DNA of 64,000 bases, from the NCBI GenBank assembly GCA_031841125.1, contig CM063113.1, positions 33,997,312 to 34,061,311 on the forward strand, in the 5' to 3' direction. Below the pieces are notes generated by a model that had not been told where the DNA came from, did not search any database, and saw only the letters and a program-made list of their open reading frames with translations. Of this stretch, positions 23,170 through 34,389 are shown in pieces. The DNA is from Acanthococcus lagerstroemiae (Eukaryota > Arthropoda > Insecta > Hemiptera > Eriococcidae). Position 1 is the first letter of the stretch. Each line of letters begins with the position of its first letter. The translations under genes were made by a program, and so were the position numbers.

Positions 23170-26100
23170 GGAGTTGATACAAGAAATCGATTCGTTGGTC
23201 GCAGCGTAGGAATCAATTCACTTCGAGAAGAAACCGGTATCATTATACTTACCAAGTCTTGCACCAAGACCCCATCCCCTCCAAAAGAAAAGGGGTAGAG
23301 GCGTTCACTCCACATTCTAATAATCACGCTCTACTTATCGTGTACCCAGACACGCACATAATTCATTCTTATTTGCAATTATTATTCGATATACATTTCT
23401 CAAAACGCGAAGGTACAACCGCGTATGCCCCGGCCACCCGGCGGAACGTCGTGAATTTCCAAAACGCTCTCATTATGTACATCGAAAGGTCTAGCGCATT
23501 GTAGAAATAATTCAAATATATATACGTTTTATGGTAATAAAGCTGTCTTCCAACAGTCGGAATTCTATATTGATGATGCCGGAGACATTATTGTAAAATA
23601 TAGATTGTGTAAAAGTACAGAGAGCAGAAGAGGCGGAACTTACTGAATTTCAAATTTGAAAGGATATTGGGCGCTTGATAAGGAACGTGAGCTTCCTGCC
23701 TGGAATAGTAATAATACGATTAGCAGTCGGATAATACACCGTATTCGCTGTTTTCTATACATAGCAACATATATCTCTCGATTTACCCATACAAGAGAGC
23801 TCCATTCGTTGCCACTTTATCGCGCCAGCATTTACATTAGTTTAAAAAATGTTTTTTTCTTCCCGCGAATTGCCGGCTTCCGTAGGAATGAGAACGAAAG
23901 TAAGCCGCGACCGACTTTCCTGGAGTGTGAAGAAGAAAATAACATATTCGTTCTCACTTTCGACTGGAAAGTGGAAATTTCATCTTACTTCCTGCTCGTA
24001 TGCCAAAACATGGTGAGGAAAGTGTATTTCATGGAAGCATGAAACTCGATGTGAGAATTTGAAGGGCATAAGAATCAGCTCCCTCATCACACTTTCGTTA
24101 ATCACGGGTGCCAAGTCTCAATCGAAGGAAACAGAGGTCCAGACGAAGGTTACATTACAGCCATCGCCAATATATGAGCTAAAAAAGAAAAAGTTTCAAA
24201 CAAAAGTTAAAGTTATTTAGATTTCCAATTAAAACTGTCCCCAGCAATTGTTTCGCAACCAATCAAGAAATGGCATAAATTGAAAAAACTGTAACCTTTT
24301 ATACTTCTGTTCTTCAATACTATTCTTCAGCTTGAACCGCGTGATCCCAAGCGTTGAATTTTCGCAACAGTGGACTTCCATTGTAAAGTCTAAGGGGCTA
24401 GAAAAGCTATCCTTTAAAAAAAGTCGATTTTAGCTCTCTTTATTAATAGGTTCTTAACGTATTTTCAAAATTTTCTGGCGGGGGCTTAGTTCCGCCAGCC
24501 CCGTAGGCGAAGTTCATGCATGAAATTTCTAAAAAATTTTCAGAGACCGAATCCTTCCTGGACCTGTTTTCCTACATCTTGACCGTTTCATGGGAACTTC
24601 TTCATTTCTCCGGAAGACGAACATCAGTTTTCGGCGAAAAATTCGTCAGCTATAGCAGTGAAGGAAAAATAAGGCAGAAGAGGGCCGGCGTGGGAGGAGA
24701 GTAATATCCAAATTCAAAAGATTCCGACTCTCATTCGGCGAATTCCATTCTGGCATTCGGCATTCAATCGGGAAAATTAAATTTAATTGGTAGTTGGTGA
24801 CCTTTATCTTGTTTTCTTTCTTTGTTACAGGAATTTTGTAATTTTCTATTCATTACCTGTATACTAAGAGCTCGAGAAAGTCGGAAAATTTTAGGACCCG
24901 GTGGGCGAAGTTGTTTTTTGTTTGTTAATGGAAATTTGTAAAAGTTTAAGTCGGGATTTCCGATTTTTCGTATTTACACTCCCCGCAAACGTCTACTTCG
25001 CACCGACCCGGATAATTGGCATTTATAATGGGTCTAAATCCAATGAAGTAAATTTTTCAAGAAATTAAAAATTTATATTTTATTTCTTGACAGTAAGTAA
25101 TGTTTTCGCTGTTATTTTAGACACGTTTCTGTTTTCAGATTTTTGTTCTTCCTAAAAATGACCGCATCAATCCGTGAACCACTAGACATTATGAGATAAA
25201 CATTTTTTTTTTTTTTTAATGAGAAGACTTAAACTTTTTATAAGTATAGCACCTCGCATGAGCCGTTTTAGTGATTTTTTATTAGTTTTGTACGATTAAA
25301 TTTTTTCATGGCCTAATTATACAGATTTTTATTATTTATTTTTTCCTACTAGAAATATTAAAAAGATCTCAATTTCCTTCACCTAAAGCAATAATTGCTT
25401 TTTTACCTGTTTCATTTTAATTCATTTATCTGCGTTCATGACTACTAAGATAAGAATTTAGGCTCACATAATTTTCTGTGACCTCCCTATCTGGCTTCAA
25501 ACGCTGCACAAACGCGTCACCAGCTCCCCTTTTTACTGCACCTTCAATATTAGCTTAATGGGAAAAAGGTAGTTCATGTCTGGTTTTTTTTCTTCAATTT
25601 TAATGCATTATGCGGACACAAAACATGTGAATTTTAGACTAATTCCATACATCCATACTTTTCCATCTCTGTGAACATTTCATCTTCCTACCACCTCCGA
25701 GTTTTTGAATAATACAATTGTGTTGTCATTTTGTGCGTTTTAATAGCTCAGATGAGTCACATTAGTATGAGCACAGCTTTGAGCTCGTCACCTTTAAAAA
25801 CTCTGATTGCGGAAGACACCCCTCTGGGATTCACGATGAGTTTCAAACTCGAATGAATTATGCGATTCGCAAAACCCAAACAGGTGTGGTAGTATTTTTT
25901 AAAACTTCAGCTCCCCTTCTCCTCCCTTTCTCGATGGCACAGTGATCAAGATAGGAGTCAAAATATTATCAAAAAAGAATAGAGTGATCTTAGAGTCTCT
26001 ATGTTTGATGGTTATGTAATATTTTCATAACATTTTTGTGAGCCTGTCCCTCTTCCCCCTGTGACACAATCGCTTACTTGAGAAAAACTGATACAGTAAG

Positions 26101-26490
26101 TTCTGCAACTGCTAAGACCTGTGTGGTGACCTGTATATTCTATTTTTATTTTTCAATTTCATCTCCATCCCAGGTTTTTCAGAAGTTGTGCAAGAGAAGT
26201 GTTCAGACCCGACTGGAGCGATCGCACTCGTTGAATCTTCCTCTATGCAGTTTCAAACTTAGAGATTTCCCTAAAAAATCTACAACACCATCCCTTAAGG
26301 TGGTCTTTATTTATTGCTGTAACAAAAATTTATTTTTATTTTTTATGCAGGACCCCTCAATTAGGTTCATTTTTATAAAAAAATGAAGCGAAAAAAATTT
26401 GAGGTCGAAAAAAAAAAGATTAACCCGTGCCGCAACGCAATCGAAATTGTGCGACATTCAGCGGCTGTCTGTCGATTTTTCTGTTTATCA
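23170..26490. other. Gene-free interval
   Basis: About 3.3 kb without a recognised gene. An open frame at 23656-24042 (128 aa) has no recognisable domain and no convincing codon bias. 'GGGGGCTTAGTTCCGCCAGCCCC' style words near 24480 and 24897 look like fragments of a dispersed repeat, but boundaries could not be set. Confidence 0.4.
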
Positions 26491-26493
26491 GCG

Positions 26494-26743
26494 CATCAGG
26501 CTGACGGTCTTCTTTTCTAACTTACTCTCACCCCGAGCCCTGGAATCCGTCCTTTCGAGCATTACCTCAGCGACGTCGAGGGGGCTGTCAGGCTGTCTTA
26601 GCCCTCTTCCCTTTTTGCCGAAAAACCGACCTAGGTCGAAATCTGGCGAGCTGCTGCGGGCACTCGAACCCGGGACCTCCGGATTCCGAAACCAACGCGC
26701 TATCTACTCGGCCAACCAGACCCCTACATCAGGCTGACTGTCT
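26494..26743 (-). mobile_element. tRNA-derived SINE, complete, with target-site duplications
   Basis: On the minus strand the 216-bp body 26726-26511 starts with a tRNA-like head. It has the A-box-like TGGCCGAGTAGATAGCGCG and the B-box GGTTCGAGTGCC, the internal RNA polymerase III promoter. A non-tRNA body follows, ending in GTTAGAAAAGA. The flanks CATCAGGCTGACGGTCT (26494-26510) and CATCAGGCTGACTGTCT (26727-26743) match at 16 of 17 positions, proving insertion. Related copies are at 13086-13204 and 27966-28040, all on the same strand. Confidence 0.88.
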
Positions 26744-27459
26744 ACCAGCCTAACTGGCTGGAATCCTTGGAACCCGACTCGGATTCCGAGGGTTTCCCCA
26801 AAAGAGGATGGAGGCTAGAGTTTTAAGACATTGAAAAGTTTGAATGTATCTCCCTATAGTACCGTAGCATTCAATGGGTTTGATCCAAATTCAGTCCCAT
26901 AATCAAGTCCAGGAAAGTTGAATTTCTATAAATGAGTTATTCTGCATCTCGAAAAATAACTAGTATTTGGTGTCAACCCCTGTTGAAGTAGCCCGATAAG
27001 AGTGTCGGATATAAAAACTACTTTCAATATCTTTCAAAATCATACTCAGTGACCTTAAAAACCTCAAAATCAACTCATGTCTCAAATTTCATTTTTTCAT
27101 TCCTTACGTTCCCTAAACCACTGACCCAGATCGCAAAACTAAACTACATATAAACAACATCAAATCACCTGTTGAAATAGAAGAGTACAAATTATTAACG
27201 CTGTTGAAGGCTACTATTTTTCAGGGAGTGGGGCAGCGCTGAAAGTATTGAAATTCTGGAAAAGAGAGTAACCGTGTGGTTCCTTAGACAAATCGACTTG
27301 AAAACGTACAATAACTTTATTTTTTAAACTACTTGATCAGAAAGGCAATGTTTACGTTGGTGTTTTACGGACGACAAGAAGTGCCTGTCATTCATGCATC
27401 GAGTGTTAACGAAACCTGTATGTAAAGTAAACGTCTCTCAATGTAAAGCGTTTTTACAT

Positions 27460-27575
27460 GAAAAAATTGCTGGCCAGTAATTTCATATCGGGGAATCGAA
27501 CCCGCGTCCATTGAAACATTTGACTGAAATGCAGCGATCCTCTCTAACCACTCGGACACAGAGCGAATTACAAAA
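27460..27575 (-). mobile_element. Second tRNA-like (Ser/Leu-type) SINE head or pseudo-tRNA
   Basis: The minus strand reads TGTCCGAGTGGTTAGAGAGG (A-box-like) and, about 45 bp later, GGGTTCGATTCCCC (B-box). The long spacing resembles class II tRNAs with a variable arm. The expected acceptor stems do not pair (TTCGCTC against CGATATG), so it is not a functional tRNA. More likely it is the head of a SINE family different from the one at 26511, running on toward 27420. Confidence 0.55.
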
Positions 27576-27879
27576 TAGCGACTTAAGAACGCATTTAAAT
27601 ATTCACAACGTAGTACAGCTGTTACCATTTGTTGTTAACCGTCGTTACGTTTCTGCTGGCCACTACCTGTGTATGCTGTTTGTGTGCGTGAACAAACTGA
27701 AGACAAGACTGTGATACTGTACTTTGTAATGATTAACTGAGCAAATTAGATTTTTGAATTAATTACGCATACAAAAATCACCTGTCTATAATTTAAATAA
27801 ATAAATAGATTAAAAAAAAAAATACAGACTATGTCAGCAAAAACGATTGCCGCTTCTGATCAAGAAGTATAAAAAATAT

Positions 27880-27965
27880 CTTCCACAACAAGAGCCGAAA
27901 GTGAGTTTACCTCGCCATGTAAACACTCACTTTTGACTCGTGGTGTATGTAATATACTATTACTT
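27880..27965 (-). repeat. Palindromic repeat, copy 1 (partner at 33428-33545)
   Basis: AAAGTGAGTTTACCTCGCCATG pairs internally with TGTAAACACTCACTTTT, giving a stem-loop of about 14-16 bp arms. The outer words AGTATATTACATACACCACG (minus strand) recur at 33428 in the opposite orientation. This is a small dispersed element with no ORF. Confidence 0.6.
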
Positions 27966-28040
27966 TTCTAATTTGCTCTAAACCTGAGCCCTGGAATCCA
28001 TCCTTTCGAGCATTACTTCAGAGACGTCACTGGAACAACA
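27966..28040 (-). mobile_element. SINE tail, 5'-truncated third copy
   Basis: The plus strand 'TTTTCTAATTTGCTCTAAACC' then GAGCCCTGGAATCC and TTTCGAGCATTACTTCAG matches the tail half of the SINE at 26511-26726. The tRNA-derived head is missing. It is adjacent to the palindromic repeat and to poly-T at 28041-28070. Confidence 0.7.
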
Positions 28041-28069
28041 GTTTTTTTTTTGTTTTTTTGTTTTTTTTT

Positions 28070-28770
28070 TACAGGCTGGGGTTGGGTCACAGTGCATTCA
28101 AATGTTCGAAAAAGAAAGTTGATACAATTGGTGGAGAATAGGGAGTTTTGTAATGACTGAATCGAAAACGCGGTTCGGACTATATCCGACACGTACTGCT
28201 TACTGCTCGCTGAACAGAGGGTTGCAGTTTCCAATTTACTAATCACAAAACTCTCCCGCTCACGCTCTTTCTTTTTCTCTCCCTAATCCCTATAATATGT
28301 TGTTGCCAGGCCAGATACTACCTTTCCAATGCATCCTAAATATTTGGAATAATAAATATAAAAAAAGAGCGATCCAGCACTCAACTATTACCTGTAGATA
28401 GCAGATAAGAGAAGCAAAATTGTTTAAGGTAAAAGATGACGCCATCTTGTCTTCAAATTTTCTTAAAATTTGATAGCGTATTTCCGATTGAAGAAAAATT
28501 GAGTTAGTTAGTTTGATGTTTGTAATCCCCCCCCCCCATCCACCCTCAAAAAAGTACCAGTCATTCAGCCAACCTTTATGCACATCGTAAATGGATGACC
28601 CAAAATTTAAAAGTCGGTAACATCAAGACTGGACATAATATAGAATTTCGAATAAATTGGGTCAATTTTGATAAAGCGATCTTGTAAAAGTTATCTGATA
28701 CAAATAATGAAAATTCAGGTAATTCTCATTCAAGTTTCTTTTCTTTTTAAGGTAGAATATGTTAAACAAA
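28070..28770. other. Gene-free interval
   Basis: No gene recognised. There is a C run at 28528-28539. Confidence 0.4.
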
Positions 28771-28799
28771 ACTAGGGGGCTTTGCCCCCTGGCCGCTTC

Positions 28800-29990
28800 G
28801 CGCCTCGTCCAACCGCCACAGTCCTCAGTGTTTGGTCTGAAGCTTTTGTTCCTGAGTTGAGGTTTGCTTTGTGCTTCTTTTCCTCCCCCTCTATCAGCGG
28901 TCCTCAATCTTCCACCATGAACCCCCTTCCATCCTTTCTTCATCACGAGCCTCCTCCTCCTCCTCCACCACAACCCCCTCGTTGACCATGGTTGCTCTCC
29001 GCTTCCACGGTCACACCTCAACAGTCGCAGCCCTCCTCAGCCACAAACTCCTCCCCCACAATGCCCATGTCCTCTTACCTACGCAGTATCCTCCCTGTAA
29101 ACCCTTTCCTTCTGCACATTCGGGTAGGCCCTCTCCCTTGGACTTCCTTCTCACCTCTACAATCATCGACCACCACAACCGACCTCCACCACCTGGGACT
29201 TAATCTCTTCACACTGCCCTCTCCCTCGATCCATGATCTTCTCCATCCACAGCTTCTCCCCCACATGGCACCCTCCGTTCATCCCTCCGATCATCACCCA
29301 GTCCTCCACCTAATCTCCGCCGATCACCGCCCTCCATTAGGACCACGTCCTTCAACCAACCCACACCACTATGGCCTTTATTTCTGTTCACGTACCACAC
29401 CCCCACCATGACCTCTTCACCCATCACTACGACCTCCTAATGGTGGCCTTAGTTCCTCTTTACAGCCTTCCCCTTCCGCGGCTCCATCACCCTACAGCCT
29501 CCTCGCTCAACCACCACAAAGATCCCCTGGTTTTCCAACCAGGAGCTTCCACCACCATGACCACCCCTCCCCGCTCCCCCACGAGATCCCTTCCCTTCAA
29601 GACCACCTCCCCGGGACCAGAACCTTCCGCACCATGGCCTTCATTCGTCTTCCCGGCCGCCTCTCTCACCAAGAACTTCCTCCTCCTCCAGGACCTCTTA
29701 CTCACCATTACCTCCTCCATCTCCCGCTACAGTCCCCGCCACCACCGTGGTTTTCCTCCCCTTCAGGAGCTCCCTCCTCCACCATGAGTATCTCTTATAC
29801 CACCGTGCCTTTATCTACCAAAGTTTTACTGCCCCTCGGGACCCTCACCCACCACTACCTCCTCCTTCCTCAATAACCACCCTCTCCTACCAAGGATTTC
29901 CTCCGCCATGAGGACCCCTCACCCACCACTACTCCCTGGGCTTTATCTCCCTTCACAGCCCCTGTCCTCATTATGGTTTTCTAACCCCCT
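28800..29990. repeat. Strand-asymmetric CCACC/CTCC-rich degenerate minisatellite
   Basis: This is strongly G-poor on the plus strand, with repeated phrases such as CTCACCCACCACTACCTCC (about 29700, 29845 and 29918) and CTCCACCATGA (about 28910, 29550 and 29780). Unit spacing is irregular at 30-75 bp. It sits inside the Helitron-like element. The encoded proline-rich frames change frame repeatedly. Confidence 0.6.
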
Positions 29991-30010
29991 TGCAGATCTT
30001 GGAGATTATG

Positions 30011-30553
30011 AGTAATTATGTCATTATACGTCTTTTTATGTCTCATTATGTCGGTTATGTCTTAAGTGGTAAGGACGAAGGCCGGAATGTAGATATCAGG
30101 CTCATTGGAGGGTTTTTTTTCAAGAGGGGTAGAGGAGTTTTGGTTTTTAATATGTAGAGAGAAAGTAGATGATCTGCCCATGCAATTTTTCTGATTTTTA
30201 GACAGGCAACCCGCAGTATGGATAATTATGTCGTTATACGCCTTTTTATGTCTTATTATGTCGGTTACGTCTTAAAACTTAGGGACGAAGGCCGGGATTT
30301 AGATATCAGGCTCCTTGGAGTTTTTTTTCAGTAGGAGGGAGGGGTGGGGGAGGAGGAGTTTTGGTTTTTAATATATAAAGAGGTCATTATATGTCTTTTT
30401 ATGTCCTATTATGTCGGTTATGTCTTAAAACTTAGGAACGAAGGCCGGGATTTAGATATCAGGCTCCTTAGAGGTTTTTTTTTCAGGAGCGGAAGGGGTG
30501 GGAGGGGGGAGGAGGAGATTTGGTTTTTAATGTATTTTTAATATATAGAGAGA
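30011..30553. repeat. Three tandem copies of the Helitron-like 5' end
   Basis: Each unit contains ATTATGTC..ACG(C/T)CTTTTTATGTC, GGACGAAGGCCGG, TTTAGATATCAGGCTCCTT, a poly-T/G-rich tract, TTTTGGTTTTTAATAT and a GTAGAGAG/ATAAAGAG/ATAGAGAG end. The starts are about 30011, 30220 and 30385. Confidence 0.85.
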
Positions 30554-30559
30554 TTACTG

Positions 30560-30700
30560 CGTACCATCGACGAAGTCGCGGGCAATTCAACCAGTAAACA
30601 GATAAATAAAAGAATAAGTAAATAAATCCGTAGGATAAGGTAGCCTCTAAGTCGTACGCCTCCAAAATCGTACCACCAGTTTTATAATTTATAACAGAAA
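30560..30700. repeat. Solo end of the TA-flanked 'CGTACCAC' element family
   Basis: TA then GGATAAGGTAGCC (30631-30645), followed by AAATCGTACCACCAGT at 30665, matches the left terminus of the element at 34112. No right end was found, so it is a fragment. The rest of the interval to 31715 (gap 30700-31715) has no recognised feature. Confidence 0.55.
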
Positions 30701-31713
30701 AGAGATGGGTAAGAAAAGAACCCAATTATGTATAGTTGACAATTCTGCCTTTTATCTGACGGTTATTCTGCCAATGTCCTATTTTTCATTTTTCTGACAT
30801 GATCGTCGTAGGAATTTGACTTATTTATGCTGTTTTTGCGTAGCGAATCTCTGAGGTCAATGTGCGAACTGAGTAAGCTAAAATTTTTTATAAAGGCGTT
30901 ATCTGGGTACCCATAGACAAATTTTGCGGGGGCAACTCGCCTCGAATCTCGTTTTCTTCACTCCACTCTACTTACAGCATTACTTTTTCGAAGCTCATGT
31001 GGAACGTTCACAATATCGAGTCAGTTCTGGAATTCCCGACCACTTTGAACTTTGATGAGCTCAATTAAACGAAAGCAGCTTCAGTTTAATCTCATTCCAT
31101 TTTTTCTTTTTTTCTGCTCAGTCCCAATTATCAAGTTTACTAAATGCTCGGATCGGACTACGAAAAGTCGGTTAGCTGTTGCCAAGTAAGGGGGAAAATG
31201 CTCGGCCCTTTTCTGCGTTATGTTACCACAAAGAGGCCGAAAACTCGTTAGTAATCAGCATATTAACTATACATACGCGTATAATCGTAATTTAAACGAA
31301 CGCTGCCGGGCCGGTTTCCGCGTTTTTCGCTATACGACCGTACATTATTTATAACGAGGCCCTGTAACAAAACGATGCTCTGGTCACCCCGCCATTAAAA
31401 CTGAAGACGTTTCCGCAGCGACTGGGTGAAAAAATATCCAGCTCGTTCAGCGCGACTGAAACTGATGACTGGCATTTTGGTGAGGCACTCGCGTAATGCG
31501 TACACGCCGCCAAGTGATGAACGGGTTCAGTTACTGGCATTTATTAAATTAGTGAAATGATCCCGAAGGTCGCCACTGGTCCAGTAATGAGTGGTAACTG
31601 TGGGATGGTTAGATGACACTTGCGTCGCAGCCTTGCGCAAATCATTCATCCGGGCTACCAAAAGTCAAATCATGACTACGCTGAAATACAGAACCTATAT
31701 AGAGTCACGTCCG

Positions 31714-33062
31714 TAAAGTGGGGCTACATGGAACACTTTTCGCTATATTTTGCTATGTTTCTCTTTGATTGTGGCGAGAAAGTGTTCACGCTGTGGTTCT
31801 AAGACCAGTTGTCTCCATCTATTTGTGTTTTGAAACATCTTACAACTTGCTTGTGAAAGTGTACAGCTCAATACAAAGAAATCGGGGTGAGTTTGCGGAT
31901 GGCAGGTGACTTTGCCGATTTTCATTTTTGACGATATTACTGGCTTTGTGACGAATACAAATGTCCTAACACTTCTAAGGGCATAAATCGATGAAGCGAC
32001 ATATAGGTACAACACTTCAAAAACCAAGGACATGTACCATAGGCCGAAATAGGTGGCAATGGTAGGCTGTTTTTCAAGCACAGAAAAGTTCCGAAATAGT
32101 AACCTGATAAATAAGGTCTGTGTGGAATCCAACCGAGCACTCACAGAAAAATTATTGGAATGTCATTTTAAAGCGTTAACTCTCAGCTTTCCAAGAATGT
32201 ATAAGTCTAGGCATTTTCCAGTCTGCAATCACTAAGTATAAGGGAAAAACTGCTTTGGGGTGACTTTGCCGCAAGCCTATTCCTGTTGTTATCAGTTTGA
32301 AAAATCACAATTCGCGACGAATTCGCGAGCTTTCGCCGCATTCACGAGGTTGTTTTGAGTTTTGAATTTACCTAGATGTCATTCGGCGTTGTTTTGAGAT
32401 ACCCAGAACATAAATAAAAGGCAAGTAGAGAGGGTGTCGCACCTATTCTGATTATACCCGAAAAACACTTGAAGAGTGTCTGACAGATAATTCGAAATGG
32501 TGATAAATATGGTCATATGACCAGAACTGAAGCTTCAGCCACATACAAGAAACTAGTTAAAACAATTTATAATTATCTTCACAAAACAGATAATGATATC
32601 CGTCGGAATCCGGAAGGACGAGCAATATCAAAATAGAAAAAACGAATTTCACTATCCTTTCAAAAATAATTTTGATTAGATACGTGAAATTTGTTGCCAT
32701 CAAGAGTTTTACCCGAGCCCACTGAATCTCGAGGAATATTATCTTCCCCGAAGACGTAATTCAACTTAAATTGCAATTTTTCTTGCGTTTTTAAGGCCTT
32801 TCATAATAAATTTTCAACATTTTCACTAATTTTCTTATGTACCGGCAACGTCGCTTCGTGCGCAGGTAACTTGGCCGACTCATTTTTAGGTTTTTTGGGA
32901 GGGGGAGGGAGAGGGAAATGTTGATTCCCCAGCTAATCTCATTTCCAAAACTCCAACCAATCCGGAACAGTTTTTAGGTTTCCCGTACCTCCAACAGATC
33001 ACACGCTACAACTGTTCCAAGTTTAAAAACCCCAACATTTTCGGTAAAGTAACCCCGGTTTA
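31714..33062. mobile_element. Candidate TA-flanked inverted-repeat element, 1.35 kb
   Basis: Left end 31716 reads AAGTGGGGCTACATGG. The right end, reverse complemented from 33060, reads AACCGGGGTTACTTTA. Both are flanked by TA inside CCGTA/TACGG. The internal phrase GGTGACTTTGCCG recurs at about 31907 and 32259, with a variant GGTAACTTGGCCG at 32864. A minus-strand frame at 32144-31743 (133 aa) shows no known domain. The ends match at 10 of 12 positions only, so the boundary is tentative. Confidence 0.45.
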
Positions 33063-33427
33063 CGGTACTCAAAGTTACCTCAGTTACGGGACTTCTTTAA
33101 ACACCTTTTTCCGGTTCTAGGTATAAGAAAACTCGACGGGGCAAAAATCAAAATAGTGCCCTTTAATGACTTTATTTACAAAATTTTATCAAGAAGTAGA
33201 TGAGAAATTGATAAAATTTATTAATAAAAGAACGTTACTTGAATATTTGTAGAAAATAATATAGGGGGAAAAATCATTTATAATAATATCAAATTTCTGT
33301 TCTCTCAAGAATGAATTTCGACCCTCTATAAACTCTACGCTTTCTGTAAAGTTTCTTTCATACAATTAGAGTATTCTCTCTCGCGCGCCAATTTGTTTCT
33401 TATATACTTTCGAATTATCTTTGCAAT

Positions 33428-33545
33428 GAAATAGTATATTACACACCAAGAGTCAAAAGTGAGTGTTTATATGCGAGGGAAAGTTTGCGAACGAGTGTAG
33501 CGAGCGAGCAGTTACCGAGCCATGTAAGCTCACTTTTGGTTTTTG
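33428..33545 (+). repeat. Palindromic repeat, copy 2 (partner at 27880-27965)
   Basis: AGTATATTACACACCAAGAG, AAAAGTGAGTGTTTATATG and, after about 60 bp, GCCATGTAAGCTCACTTTTGG. The two arms pair. It is inverted relative to the copy at 27880. Confidence 0.6.
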
Positions 33546-33559
33546 TTTTGTTAGATATT

Positions 33560-34105
33560 TTTTTACAATGCCTACATGATCAGAAAGGGAAAAATTAACC
33601 GATTTGTCTTATTGTCAAAAAAACAGCGCCGAAGTATTCAGCATGTGCATTTTCCCCGGATTTCACAATTTGCCGCTAACATACCTATTAAACATTAAAA
33701 AATAGGGGCCTAAAATTTTGTGACATCAACTTCTCCTCCCCCTCCGCTGCTATATAATTTTGACGGATCGTGCTAATAGAAGTCTTAAAAGTGGCAGCAA
33801 AAATTCCATTTCTGAGATATTGAAAAACACAAAAAAACACAAATTTCAAAGTGTGGTATCTAAGGTTAAGGAAGGAAGAAACGATCCTACAGGTTGGTAG
33901 GTAGGGACGTAAAGAAATAGGCCCGGGGTTTGGTTTTTTTTTTTTTGCATCCCTACTATTTGCTACAGTAGACGAGACCAAGAAATTAAAAATTCAACGG
34001 TTTCCGCATGAGGCTGCGTTAATGTATTGCAAAATACAAGGTTACACTGAGCTCCCTATTCATGGCATTTTAGGGGCAGTTACAAAAAAATCATAAGAGA
34101 TCTTC
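33560..34105. other. Gene-free interval
   Basis: No recognised gene or repeat boundary. A poly-T run lies at 33936-33946. Confidence 0.35.
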
Positions 34106-34109
34106 AATA

Positions 34110-34358
34110 TAGGATAAGGTTGCCTAAATCATACCACTTTTTCGTTTTTTCAACCTGGACGGTGCTCAAATTGTTCTATTGCAACCGTTCAAATCTCAAT
34201 TTGTACCTTGGTCTTTTGCGCATTTTTCCGTGCAAAAATGAAATTTCAAGCTCAAATAGTAAAGGCGCAATTTTAATCCGCGCAAAGGTCTCAAAACGGT
34301 ACGATTTAGGTAACTCGCTCCCCAAATCGTACCACCCACTTCCTAAATCGCACCTCCT

Positions 34359-34389
<31 letters not shown>

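Larger units (their letters stand above)
28772..30553 (-). mobile_element. Non-autonomous Helitron-like element
   Basis: Read on the minus strand it begins at 30553 with TCTCTCTATATATTAAAAA, preceded by A, and ends at 28772 with a GGGGGC-AAA-GCCCCC hairpin followed by CTAG and then T. A 5' TC, a 3' hairpin plus CTRR and insertion between A and T are the hallmarks of Helitrons. The 5' terminal region of about 170-210 bp is present three times in tandem (plus-strand positions about 30011-30165, 30220-30384 and 30385-30553). The body 28790-29990 is extremely C/T-rich on the plus strand. There is no Rep-helicase ORF. Many overlapping open frames in the C/T-rich part exist in all three frames and reflect composition, not genes. 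Confidence 0.7.

Noticed and set aside
26640..26728. Possible functional tRNA gene
   Set aside because: A and B boxes are present but the body continues as a SINE with target duplications and sister copies.
27480..27560. Functional tRNA-Ser or tRNA-Leu
   Set aside because: Acceptor stem does not pair; treated as SINE head or pseudo-tRNA.
28782..29876. Proline-rich and basic open frames up to 139 codons on both strands
   Set aside because: Open because the DNA is C/T-rich with few stop codons; frames overlap and drift, no domains.
31743..32144. 133-codon minus-strand frame
   Set aside because: Lies in a candidate non-autonomous element; no domain and no codon bias seen.
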